Assembly (NCBI GenBank): GCA_009838975.1
Contig: VXQO01000106.1
Span: 1 to 40,156, forward strand
Origin: Gemmatimonadota bacterium
GTDB taxonomy: Bacteria; Gemmatimonadota; Gemmatimonadetes; Longimicrobiales; Gaopeijiaceae
DNA: 40,156 nucleotides
Direction of reading: 5' to 3'
Of the stretch, positions 16,364 through 24,366 are shown piece after piece; position 1 is the first letter of the stretch, and every line of letters begins with the position of its first letter. The notes under the pieces were generated by a model. The model was not told where the DNA came from. It did not search any database and saw nothing but the letters and a program-made list of their open reading frames with translations. Made by a program: the position numbers and the translations under genes.

Positions 16364-17365
16364 ATGAAGAAGAGGAACAGCGCACCGAGCCCGTTCGGAA
16401 TCGCGGCGCTGGACCTGTTTGCATCGGCCCTCGGTGCCTTCATCCTGATCGCGGTCGTCATCTTCCCGATGATCGGGGAGGCGCTGCCGGACATCCCGGC
16501 CCCGCCGGCTCCCACCATTATGGCCGTGCCAACTCCCGACTCGGTCGTGTGCCCGGTGTGTCCCACGTGTCCGGTCGTCGCCGCCGTTGTGGAGCCGATC
16601 GCCTGCCCGGTGTGCCCCACATGCCCGGTCCCGGAACCCGTGCCGGAGACGATCTGTCCCGCCGTGCCCGACCCCGTCGCGTGCCCGGTCTGCCCTACGG
16701 TGCCTGCCCCCGTCATATGCCCGGAGCCCGCGCCTGCGCCGATCCAGGTGGACGCGCCGCAATTCCGGTTCCCTCATCTCGACCTCATCGTCGCGCTGGA
16801 TGTCACCAACAGCATGCGCGGGCAGGTCGCCTCGCTGAAGGCCGAGGTCGAACAGCTGGCCGTCCTCATGAACCGGATCTCGCCGAGCTTCGGCATCGGG
16901 ATGGTCGCGTTCGGCGATCGCCGATGGGAGAGCCCGCTGTTTCTGTTCCCGTTGCGGGAAATCTCCGGCCCGACCGCGAACCGCGACGCGTTCCGCACGT
17001 TCGTAAACGGCCTGTCGGTGGGCATGGGAACCGGACGCGGCAACAACCCCGACAGTCCCGAGGCCTTCTATGACGCGCTTTCGGCGGCTTCCCGGATGAC
17101 CTGGCGGCCGCGATCCGAGCGAAGGGTCGTCGTTCTGGTGACCGACAACCCGGCGTACGCCGAGGAGATCGATCGGTCCATCCAGGTCGCAACCGGCATC
17201 GGACGACCCGAAGGACATCGGGTCTCCACGGTCTACGTCAGGACGGGGGGCACGAACTCCGCCACGGAAGAGTTTCTTCGCAGCGTCGCTGAAGCTGGCG
17301 GTGGCCAGTACGTGCGAGACGTCGGAGGCTCACTGACGGTCAACCTGCTCCTGTCTCTGTTCTGA
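16364..17365 (+). CDS. single-TM protein with Cys-Pro stalk and C-terminal VWA domain
   Basis: A 333-residue protein with three parts. One N-terminal membrane helix (about 12-38) carries an Asp at position 17 in ALDLFASALGAF, the layout of the proton-path Asp in MotB/ExbD/ZorB-type subunits. A Pro-rich stalk (41-128) holds ten Cys, including two CPVCPTCP repeats (63-70, 81-88) and CPVCP (107-111). A von Willebrand A domain (about 138-333) has MIDAS-type DVTNS (146-150) and Asp 261 in LVTDNP. It should sit in the inner membrane with the VWA domain in the periplasm. Its 3' end overlaps the MotA/ExbB-like gene by 36 bases, tail to tail. Partnership with that protein is inferred. Confidence 0.72.
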   Translation: MKKRNSAPSPFGIAALDLFASALGAFILIAVVIFPMIGEALPDIPAPPAPTIMAVPTPDSVVCPVCPTCPVVAAVVEPIACPVCPTCPVPEPVPETICPAVPDPVACPVCPTVPAPVICPEPAPAPIQVDAPQFRFPHLDLIVALDVTNSMRGQVASLKAEVEQLAVLMNRISPSFGIGMVAFGDRRWESPLFLFPLREISGPTANRDAFRTFVNGLSVGMGTGRGNNPDSPEAFYDALSAASRMTWRPRSERRVVVLVTDNPAYAEEIDRSIQVATGIGRPEGHRVSTVYVRTGGTNSATEEFLRSVAEAGGGQYVRDVGGSLTVNLLLSLF

Positions 17366-18169
17366 CCCCACCAGTCTGTTCGACAGATTGCCCAGGCAGT
17401 ACTGGCCGATCCTGTTCAGGACACCCTCTTCCTTCCCCCGGATGATGTACATCGCGAACATCAGCACCGCCGATTGCATCAGGGCGAGCAGGGTCGTGTA
17501 GAACGCAACCCCGAGGTCCCCCGTCAACTGCTCCATCATCTCGGGTCCGAGCGATCCCTCCGTGATGCTGGCGCCCGCGAACATGACCCCGGCGCTGCGC
17601 ATCGCGAATGCGATACCCAGTACGGTCCCGATGAAGCCGAGCGTCGGTACCAGCCAGACGACGTAGCGCAACATGTTGTACCGCTGCTCGATTTCATGCT
17701 GATAGAGTTCGAGCGACACGTTGGTCATCGTGTTGATCTGGTCCACCGACCCGCTGTTGCGGAATTGCAGAAGCGCGCTGGTCAGCAGGCGCTGCAGCAG
17801 GTAGCGCCTCTCCGGGTCGGACTCGACCACCCGATGGTAGATCGGGGTCAGGTCGCGTTTGCGCAGGATGGTCTCGTCGTCCTCAGGCAAAAGCCCGAGG
17901 TGTATCTGCTCGCCCTCCCGGCGGCCCGCGAGATGGCGCACCACCAACTCCCCGGCGGCCGCGCAGAAGACGATCCACATCACGTTCTGTATGGTGAACG
18001 GGTAGGGGAAGATCCGGGTGTTCCTGTCGACCAGCAGTTCGGCGGCCATGCTGTCGTCGCCGGCCGGGAACACGTAGGACAGGACCCCCACGAGAACGAT
18101 GCCGACCAGCAGGGAGACGAACAGGGTTACGGCTCGGAACGGTACCTGCTCGTCCCTCCTGTCGCTCAT
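17330..18169 (-). CDS. MotA/TolQ/ExbB-like proton channel family membrane protein
   Basis: A 279-residue protein with four predicted membrane helices: about 14-34, 59-79, 167-192 and 217-243. A cytoplasmic segment of roughly 85 residues lies between TM2 and TM3. TM3 (VPTLGFIGTVLGIAF) and TM4 (VAFYTTLLALMQSA) carry the small-residue and Thr pattern characteristic of ion-pathway helices in MotA, TolQ and ExbB. Such proteins form pentamers around a dimer of single-TM Asp-bearing partners; the neighbouring VWA protein has that shape. The start overlaps the stop of the LRR gene (ATGA), so they are co-translated. No flagellar, Tol or TonB genes are nearby. Confidence 0.8.
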   Translation of the reverse strand: MSDRRDEQVPFRAVTLFVSLLVGIVLVGVLSYVFPAGDDSMAAELLVDRNTRIFPYPFTIQNVMWIVFCAAAGELVVRHLAGRREGEQIHLGLLPEDDETILRKRDLTPIYHRVVESDPERRYLLQRLLTSALLQFRNSGSVDQINTMTNVSLELYQHEIEQRYNMLRYVVWLVPTLGFIGTVLGIAFAMRSAGVMFAGASITEGSLGPEMMEQLTGDLGVAFYTTLLALMQSAVLMFAMYIIRGKEEGVLNRIGQYCLGNLSNRLVGSEQRQEQVDRQ

Positions 18170-19629
18170 CGCCGCCCGCACTCGGGAAGGCGAACTCCGC
18201 CCAGCTGGGGATTGATGCCGGACTCGAAGCGCATCAGCGGCTTCGGTATGCATCCCGAGAGGCGATTGTCGCGGAGTGTCAGCCGCCTCAGGCTGGTCAG
18301 ATTGGCCAGTTCGGCAGGTATCTGCCCGGAAAGCTGGTTCCCGCTGAGGGCAAGGAGTTCGAGCTGCACCAGTTGGCCCAGCTCGGGCGGGATCCGGCCG
18401 GCGATCTGCGTTCGGGAAAGGCGCAGCCGCTTGAGGCTCGCCAGCTTCCCCAGGTCCGGCGGGATGATCCCGGTCAGCGGGTTGTTGTACAGGTGCAGGT
18501 CCTCGAGGTTCGACATCGCACCCAGTTCGGCCGGTATCTGGCCCGACAGCTGGTTGTCCTCGAGGAACAGCGCCTTGAGCTTGCCCAGCGAGCCCAGCTC
18601 GGCCGGAATCGCACCGGTCAGCCGGTTTCCACCCAGGTTGAGGAGCTCCAATTCCGTGACGCGAGCGAGCCGCGTGGGAATCACGCCCCCCAGATTGTGC
18701 CCGTTGAGGTCGAGCCCCACGACGTTCTCACCGCGAGACCGCACACCGGTCCAGGACCGCCGGGGCAAGGCGAGACCCCAGTTCAGGTCGCCGGTGGTCC
18801 CGGCCAGATCGCTTCTCGCGGCGAGCAGCAGCTGTTCGTCGGTAAGCCGCTCTTCGGCCCGCCGGCGCGCCGCCTCCATGGTCCGGGCCTGTCGCTGCGC
18901 CGGGTTCCCCAGCCGCTCGGCCGCGGTCCGGCGGGCCTGGTCCACCCGCTCCTGCTCCGCCAAGCGGGCCTCTTCCGCCAACCGGGCCTGCTCCGCCAGG
19001 CGGGCCTCTTCAGCCAGCCGCTCCTGCTCCGCCAAGCGGGCCTCTTCCGCCAGACGGGCCTGCTCCGCGATCCGCTCCATCTCCAGGCGAGCTTCTTCCG
19101 CCAACCGCGCGTCCTCGGCCCGGCGGGCCTCCTCGGCGAGCCGCCGCTCCTCCTCACGCCGCTCGGCGTCGACGCGGGCCTGTTCCGCCAACCGCTCCTC
19201 GCGTGCGATCCGACGTTCCTCGGCGAGCCGCCGCACCTCGGCCTCCGCCTCGTCCCTGCGGCGCGCCTCTTCCGCCTGCGCCTCCGCCTCCCGCCCCGCC
19301 GCCAGCAGTTCCGTCAGGCTGGTGCGGTCGAGATATCCCGTGGCCTCGATGCCCCGGTCGGTCTGCCATTCCCGGAGTCCCTGGCGCGCTTCGGGTTCCA
19401 GCACGCCGTCGGCGTCCCCGGCGTAGCGCCCCTCGGCGGAAAGTCCGAGTTCGACCAGCGCCAGGACATCGGTGCCGAGTCCGAGTTGAGCCTCCTGGGC
19501 GGCGGCACGCTGCTCCGGCGTTAGGGTCCGGCTCCGTGCCACGAAGACCATCAGGGCAGCTGCGCCCACGATTATGGTGACGCCAGCCGCATATGAGAGA
19601 CGACGAAGGCTTGCCCCGGGGCGCCCCAT
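18166..19629 (-). CDS. membrane-anchored protein with PG-binding-like, coiled-coil and plant-type LRR domains
   Basis: A 487-residue protein. An N-terminal membrane helix (12-31) is followed by a segment resembling a peptidoglycan-binding domain 1 (about 55-111: GDADGVLEPEARQGLREWQ). A long charged coiled coil follows (about 112-265) built of ARLAEE/ARLAEQ repeats like TolA. The end (about 281-470) is seven plant-type leucine-rich repeats of the form L..N.LSG.IPAELG.L. The LRR cap W.GVRSRGENVVGLDL is typical of bacterial LRRs of this class. Topology suggests a periplasm-spanning rod presenting an LRR recognition surface. The start is the ATG at 19629, overlapping the upstream TGA by one base. 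In-frame codons upstream are rejected because the TM starts here. Confidence 0.78.
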   Translation of the reverse strand: MGRPGASLRRLSYAAGVTIIVGAAALMVFVARSRTLTPEQRAAAQEAQLGLGTDVLALVELGLSAEGRYAGDADGVLEPEARQGLREWQTDRGIEATGYLDRTSLTELLAAGREAEAQAEEARRRDEAEAEVRRLAEERRIAREERLAEQARVDAERREEERRLAEEARRAEDARLAEEARLEMERIAEQARLAEEARLAEQERLAEEARLAEQARLAEEARLAEQERVDQARRTAAERLGNPAQRQARTMEAARRRAEERLTDEQLLLAARSDLAGTTGDLNWGLALPRRSWTGVRSRGENVVGLDLNGHNLGGVIPTRLARVTELELLNLGGNRLTGAIPAELGSLGKLKALFLEDNQLSGQIPAELGAMSNLEDLHLYNNPLTGIIPPDLGKLASLKRLRLSRTQIAGRIPPELGQLVQLELLALSGNQLSGQIPAELANLTSLRRLTLRDNRLSGCIPKPLMRFESGINPQLGGVRLPECGRR

Positions 19630-20699
19630 CACCGGCTCCAGACGAGGCCGATCTCGGTACGGCCCGCGGCGCGCCTGACGAACAGATCCGGCGTGGCCAC
19701 GGCCACGGGAGTCTTCGGCGACGACGGCGACGCGCTCACGCGCGAGATCGCCTCGATCTCGGACATCTTCCTCGATCCGAGCACCCAATCGGCCGCGCCC
19801 CAGACTCCGAGCAGGCTCCCCACGCCGATGAACCACCTGTTCGCGGTCTCGGTCCGGTCCCGCCTGTGCGCCGCGGACAGGTACTCCCACTCCGCGTCGT
19901 AGTCCGCCCGGTCCGGAACGCCCAGCCAGGGCAGCCACTTCACCGTCGCGTAGGAGCCGCCCGCCATGATGGCGCCCCAGAGGAACCTCCTCTTCCCCGA
20001 CCCGCGCCTCCCGCTGGCGTCCCTGTACTGATCCTCCAGAGCCGGACTGGCCAATGTGGGGAGCTCGCCTTCCATCGTCTCCATGTCCCGGCTTCCCAGG
20101 ACAAAGTCGGCGGCCCCCCAGGTGAGCAGGCCGGCACCAGCCAGCGTGACGCCGTTCCTGACGGTGCGCGCCGTCGAGTGCCTGTCAATTGCGGCTTGAT
20201 GGGAGGCCGGGTCGGCGTACGCGTCCTCGTCCCCCGGCTCGAACACGATCCTGGTCGTGGCAATGGCGACGATGGCCAGCGTCCCTCCCCACAACCACCT
20301 CTTCAGGCCCGACGACCGGCGCCCCTTCGACCTCTCGTATTGCGCGTGGATGTCCGGGATCACGGATCCCGTCGCCGTGGGCTGCGCTCCGCCCGTCACG
20401 GTTCCCACGACCTCGACTTCCGCAGCGAGGACGTATCCGATCAAGTCGTCCTCGCCGGGCTGGCCGGGTATCGACACGATATGGTACGGACCCGACTCCC
20501 CGATCCAGTCGAGCGTCGCACCTGCCGCCAAGTTGGCGATGATCGGGCCGGAATCGGACGGGTCAAGCCGGACGGCCGCGCCATTGCCTAGCGCCCTGAC
20601 CTGTTGGGCCGAGGCGAGCCCGTGCCCGGTAGCGAGTGGTGCGAAGGAGACTCCGAGAATCATGATGCCAGCGCCGACCAGGCCGTGCTTCAGCTTCAT
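19629..20699 (-). CDS. exported SH3-like protein with two 92-residue membrane repeats
   Basis: A 356-residue protein with a signal peptide (cleavage after ASA-Q near residue 31). A small beta domain (about 33-98) resembles a bacterial SH3 fold (AAVRLDPSDSGPIIANL). It then has two related copies of a 92-residue unit (about 115-206 and 221-312). Each copy has a basic stretch, a first helix (WLWGGTLA or FLWGAIMA) and a second helix ending WGAAD(F/W)VLGSR. I recognise no family for the repeat. It heads the three-gene minus-strand operon with the LRR and MotA/ExbB-like genes. It may be a peptidoglycan- or envelope-linked accessory of that complex (inference). Confidence 0.65.
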   Translation of the reverse strand: MKLKHGLVGAGIMILGVSFAPLATGHGLASAQQVRALGNGAAVRLDPSDSGPIIANLAAGATLDWIGESGPYHIVSIPGQPGEDDLIGYVLAAEVEVVGTVTGGAQPTATGSVIPDIHAQYERSKGRRSSGLKRWLWGGTLAIVAIATTRIVFEPGDEDAYADPASHQAAIDRHSTARTVRNGVTLAGAGLLTWGAADFVLGSRDMETMEGELPTLASPALEDQYRDASGRRGSGKRRFLWGAIMAGGSYATVKWLPWLGVPDRADYDAEWEYLSAAHRRDRTETANRWFIGVGSLLGVWGAADWVLGSRKMSEIEAISRVSASPSSPKTPVAVATPDLFVRRAAGRTEIGLVWSR

Positions 20700-20965
20700 T
20701 CTCGCTATTTGATTCCTCGCGCTGTCCTGATCCGCCGCCGCCGGACCAATCCCGCTCTCGCGGACGGTTGGTTGCCGAGCCGAATTCTAGCGGATCACCC
20801 CGATGTGGTCCAGGAAGTTTGCGCAGTGGGCATGACGGGGGCCGTGAGCAACGGCGGCGGGGCAGATGGACCTGTTTCCGGTGACGGAACCCTGATCGCC
20901 TCCCTCTACCTTCCTCCCTCGGAACGATTCGCGGACCCGAGAGCGGGGAGGTATGATCTGGCCAC
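20700..20965. other. upstream region of the SH3/LRR/MotA operon, no gene seen
   Basis: About 266 bases lie between the ATG at 20699 (leftward) and the Uma2 remnant. The promoter of the three-gene minus-strand operon should be here. I see no convincing hexamers, palindromes or coding potential. Confidence 0.4.
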
Positions 20966-20966
20966 C

Positions 20967-21186
20967 ATGCAGACCCAAGCACCGAAGACGTGGATGTCCT
21001 GCGGATGCCGGACGACGGCAACCGCTACGAGTTCATCGGGGGGCGGCTGTACGTGACGCGGACGAGCCGGGGCACGAGCGCTTCTCTGTCGAACTCCCGG
21101 TCCGGCCTGGTCGTGAGCGTCTGGGCCTGATCGACCTTGCCGAGGTCTTCTCGCGTCATCTGGACCTGTGGGAGAGCGGAGCGTAG
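20967..21186 (+). pseudogene. decayed Uma2-family (DUF820) endonuclease-like gene
   Basis: Three fragments in three frames resemble a Uma2 protein. The start MQTQAPKTW is at 20967. A second frame at about 20984 reads DVLRMPDDGNRYEFIGGRLYVT, the hallmark N-terminus of Uma2. A third frame from about 21064 reads HERFSVELPVRPG and ends LDLWESGA at 21186. Roughly the central 100 residues, including the PD-(D/E)XK nuclease core, are missing. Frameshifts plus a large internal deletion make this a dead gene. Uma2 genes are widespread mobile-like accessory genes, often in many copies per genome. Confidence 0.6.
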
Positions 21187-21237
21187 AATCGCAAGGCGCA
21201 TCCCCACGGTCCTCTCGCTATCCCGGACTTTGACGCC

Positions 21238-22938
21238 ATGAACCCGACCCAGCCCCTTGCCCTCGTTCTCGTGATCCTCGCGGCCGCCTCCTGTACCGGC
21301 GGCGACCCGCCTCCCACGCAGGACTCGCCTTCCGCGCAGGGATTCGAGGCGCCCCCCGCGCCCGGCACCTCCCACGCCGAGCTTGTCTCGTTCTTTTCGG
21401 CGTGGCGCGAATTCGAGGAGCCGCCCATGCTGGACGGCGTGCCCGACTACTCCGCCGCGAACATGGCCGCGCAGCACGACGCGCTGGCGGGGTGGATGGC
21501 GGCGCTGGCGGCCTTCGACACCACCGGCTGGAGCGTCGAGGAGCAGATCGACTGGCAAATCGTGCGGGCCGAGATGAACGGACTCGACTTCGATCATCGC
21601 GTCCGCCGGCCCTGGGCGCGGGATCCTGCCTACTACGCATCCGTCTTCGCCGCGCGCAGCGACGTGCCGGCGCACGAGGGGCCTGTCGTGCACGGCTTCA
21701 TCGACCTGTGGACCTATGCGTATCCGCTCTCCGACAGCGACGCCGAAGAGCTCTCCGGACGCATCGGCGGGATACCGGCGCTGTTGGACCAGGCGCGCGT
21801 CAACCTTGCCGACGCCGAGGCCGCCGACCTATGGCAGGCCGGAGTCCGATCCTTCAACGCCCAGGCGAGGGACCTCGGCGGCCTGGCCGTGCAGGTGCGC
21901 GGCGCGCATCCCGGGCTCGATCAGGCGATCGGCGACGCACGCGAAGCCTCGCTGGCCTTCCGTGACTGGATCGAGGCCGAAGCCCCGAGCCGCACCGGGC
22001 CGTCGGGCGTGGGGAGCGACAACTACACCTGGCTCATGCAGAACGTCCACCTGGTGCCCTACTCCTGGGGGGAGCAGGAGACGCTCATGCGCCGCGAGCT
22101 CGCCCGCTCGCACGCCACCCTGCGCTTCGAGGAGAACCGCAATCGCGCCCTGCCTGAACAGGAACGGATCGGATCCGCCCAGGAGTACGATCGGCGGCTG
22201 AACGAGTCGGTGGACCGCTACATGGAGTTCCTGGTCGCCGAGGAGGTGCAGAGCGTCGCCCCCTACGCGGATTCCGCACTGCGGGCGGTGAACGGCGGCT
22301 TCACCCCGGCCGAGCCCGGCCAGATCCGCAACTTCTTCTCCGAAGTCAACTACCGCGATCCGGACGCCTTCCGCCCACACATGCACCACTGGATCGAACT
22401 GGCACAGATGGACCTGGAGCCGCATTCGAGCCTGATCCGGGCCACGCCGTCGCTGTTCAACATCTACGACGCCCGTTCCGAAGGGCTGGCGACCGGGGTC
22501 GAAGAGTGGTTCATGCACCTGGGCCTGCTCGAGGGCTCGCCCCGATCGCGCGAGCTCACCTGGATCATGGTCGCCCAGAGGGCGGGCCGGGCCCTGAGCG
22601 GTCTGCGGCTGCACTCCGGCGACTACGACATGGAAGAGGCCGTGGCCCACTCCATGAAGTGGACGCCGCGGGGGTGGCTGCCGGACGGCGCGCTCGTTCG
22701 GGGGGAGCAGCACCTCTACCTGAGGCAGCCGGGGTACGGCACCAGCTACCTGAGCGGCAAGGCGCAGATCGAGGAGCTGGTCGCGGAGTACGCTCTGCAG
22801 GAGGGCAGCGACTTTACGATCAAGGGGTTCTTCGACGAGTTCTACGGCGCCGGCGTCATTCCCACGGTCCTGGTACACTGGCAGATGACCGGCCAGATGC
22901 ATCCGATCCTTGTGGAGGGGGCGCTGGGCATGGAGTGA
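21238..22938 (+). CDS. DUF885-like lipoprotein lacking the HExxxGHH motif
   Basis: A 566-residue lipoprotein (lipobox ILAAASC near residue 19). The overall helical plan and the segments ARSEGLATGVEEWFMHLGLLEG (about 408-429) and RQPGYGTSYLSGKAQ (about 496-510) place it in the DUF885 superfamily. In contrast to the protein at 9101-10906, I find no HExxxGHH zinc motif. The nearest His-rich stretch is RPHMHHW (about 379-385). It is either a divergent enzyme with other ligands or an inactive binding protein. It stands just downstream of the Uma2 remnant and upstream of a beta-propeller gene on the same strand. Confidence 0.72.
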   Translation: MNPTQPLALVLVILAAASCTGGDPPPTQDSPSAQGFEAPPAPGTSHAELVSFFSAWREFEEPPMLDGVPDYSAANMAAQHDALAGWMAALAAFDTTGWSVEEQIDWQIVRAEMNGLDFDHRVRRPWARDPAYYASVFAARSDVPAHEGPVVHGFIDLWTYAYPLSDSDAEELSGRIGGIPALLDQARVNLADAEAADLWQAGVRSFNAQARDLGGLAVQVRGAHPGLDQAIGDAREASLAFRDWIEAEAPSRTGPSGVGSDNYTWLMQNVHLVPYSWGEQETLMRRELARSHATLRFEENRNRALPEQERIGSAQEYDRRLNESVDRYMEFLVAEEVQSVAPYADSALRAVNGGFTPAEPGQIRNFFSEVNYRDPDAFRPHMHHWIELAQMDLEPHSSLIRATPSLFNIYDARSEGLATGVEEWFMHLGLLEGSPRSRELTWIMVAQRAGRALSGLRLHSGDYDMEEAVAHSMKWTPRGWLPDGALVRGEQHLYLRQPGYGTSYLSGKAQIEELVAEYALQEGSDFTIKGFFDEFYGAGVIPTVLVHWQMTGQMHPILVEGALGME

Positions 22939-22964
22939 GTCATCGGGGTCACTATGGCGGGGAC

Positions 22965-22970
22965 AAGGAG
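22965..22970 (+). promoter_or_regulatory. ribosome binding site supporting the GTG start at 22979
   Basis: AAGGAG lies eight bases before GTG 22979. It favours that start over the ATG at 22997, which has no comparable site. Confidence 0.55.
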
Positions 22971-22978
22971 AATAGATC

Positions 22979-24298
22979 GTGAGGTCTCCTGCTTCGATGG
23001 GGCTCAGGCGACTGTCTGTCGCGCTGGGGATCGGTTTGGCCGTGTGCGTGCACGCTGCGGCCGCGCAGGACCGGGAGCTTTCGGGCGACTTTCCCGAGGT
23101 CTACCGGGCGGGCGGGATGAATGCACCCGAATGGGCCTTCTTCGAAGGTCCTTCACGCGCAGGATTCGACGGCGCCGGAAACCTCCATGTCCTTGACACC
23201 TCGGCCGGCCGGGTCGTCGTCCTCGACTCGGAAGGCGGATTGGTAAGCATCATCGGGCGTCAGGGACAGGGCCCCGGTGAGTTCAACAGGCCGATGGACC
23301 TTGCCGTCTGGCGTGACGGACGCTTCGCGGTCTTCAACCTAGGGCACACCGCATACCAGCTCTTCACGCCGGACGGAGAATTCGAGCGGTTGGTGAGGAT
23401 CGGCGCCGGCCAGGGTCCGGGGGCCATGTTCGGCGCGATGAGACTGGGAATCAAGCCGGATCCGCTCGGCAACGCGCTAGTCGCCCAGGGAGCGCCTGCC
23501 GTGATGAACAGGATGGGGAGCCTTTTCGGTGAGATGCTGGGTGACACGCAGGATTCCGGGGACGCCGGGGTCGACGACCGCGGGCTTGAGCGGCTGACCC
23601 TGGACGGAGATCTGGTTTCGTCTACGCCGATCCTGCAGGGATGGAGGGTTCCGCAGGAGGAGGTCGCGGACGACTTGAGCGTCGAGGACCTGACGAATCC
23701 CTCGGCAATGATGGGGATGCTCAGCAATGAACCGTTCTTTGAACCCGGATTCCACTGGGACATGCTGCCGGACGGAACGATCGCCTATTCGGACTCATCG
23801 GCATTCGCCATCAAGCTCGCCGACGCCGATGGACACGTGACTGATGTGCTGACGCACCCGTTTTCGCCGGAGGCCGTTACGGAGGGCATCCGGGAGGGCA
23901 TGATCGCGCACGCGTTGCGCGAATTGGAAGAGCAGTCGGAAGATCCGCAGTTCGCCGAAGTATCCGCGATGGCGGCAGCCGTCATGCCGGGAATGATGGC
24001 GGCCATGCGGGAGGCAACGGAGAACCGCGACTTTCTGGACGAGGTGCCCGTGGTGAGGGGAGTGCGGACGACCTGGGACGGCGGCCTGTGGATCCAGCGG
24101 CGGGGAGAGGATCCGTGGGATGACGACGGACCCATCGACATCTTCGACGCGAACCGCGAGTACGTGGGAACATTCGCCGCGGCTGCGCCCGGGATGCCCG
24201 CCGCCTTCGGACCGGATGGCATGGTGCTCTACTGGGAAACCGACGAACTCGACGTGCCGAGCATCGTGGTCAAGAGGCTGCCGACGGAAGTCAGGTAG
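22979..24298 (+). CDS. exported six-bladed beta-propeller (NHL-like) protein
   Basis: A 439-residue exported protein, with a signal peptide cleaved near AAAAQ (about residue 29). Blade-like repeats are visible: GPSRAGFDGAGNLHVLDTSAGRVVVLD, then IIGRQGQGPGEFNRPMDLAVWRDGRFAVFN, the phrase G.GPGEF..P being the hallmark of 6-bladed propellers related to NHL repeats. Later segments (WDMLPDGTIAYSD, IDIFDANREYVG) continue the pattern. A helical, Met- and Glu-rich insert (about 300-350) interrupts the propeller. Such proteins are common in Gemmatimonadota and are thought to bind ligands or proteins in the periplasm. No catalytic site is evident. Confidence 0.72.
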   Translation: MRSPASMGLRRLSVALGIGLAVCVHAAAAQDRELSGDFPEVYRAGGMNAPEWAFFEGPSRAGFDGAGNLHVLDTSAGRVVVLDSEGGLVSIIGRQGQGPGEFNRPMDLAVWRDGRFAVFNLGHTAYQLFTPDGEFERLVRIGAGQGPGAMFGAMRLGIKPDPLGNALVAQGAPAVMNRMGSLFGEMLGDTQDSGDAGVDDRGLERLTLDGDLVSSTPILQGWRVPQEEVADDLSVEDLTNPSAMMGMLSNEPFFEPGFHWDMLPDGTIAYSDSSAFAIKLADADGHVTDVLTHPFSPEAVTEGIREGMIAHALRELEEQSEDPQFAEVSAMAAAVMPGMMAAMREATENRDFLDEVPVVRGVRTTWDGGLWIQRRGEDPWDDDGPIDIFDANREYVGTFAAAAPGMPAAFGPDGMVLYWETDELDVPSIVVKRLPTEVR

Positions 24299-24329
24299 GC
24301 CATCGAACAGCGGATGGCTGCGGCCGTCC

Positions 24330-24366
24330 GTAAAGCAAACACGACATTCTGTAATGTTTACTTTAC
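24330..24366. promoter_or_regulatory. AT-rich 12-13-12 palindrome between convergent genes
   Basis: GTAAAGCAAACA and TGTTTACTTTAC are complementary at 11 of 12 positions around a 13-base spacer. The AT content is strikingly lower in GC than the surroundings. It lies between the stops of the convergent propeller and cyclophilin genes and overlaps the cyclophilin TAA. It could be a bidirectional terminator hairpin, but there is no GC-rich stem or T-tract, and it looks more like an operator left by a lost gene. Confidence 0.45.

Noticed and set aside
17474-19426. A 650-codon plus-strand frame with Arg/Ser/Ala repeats
   Set aside because: This is the reverse reading of the coiled-coil repeats in the LRR protein. 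The repeat pattern is real in the minus-strand gene only.
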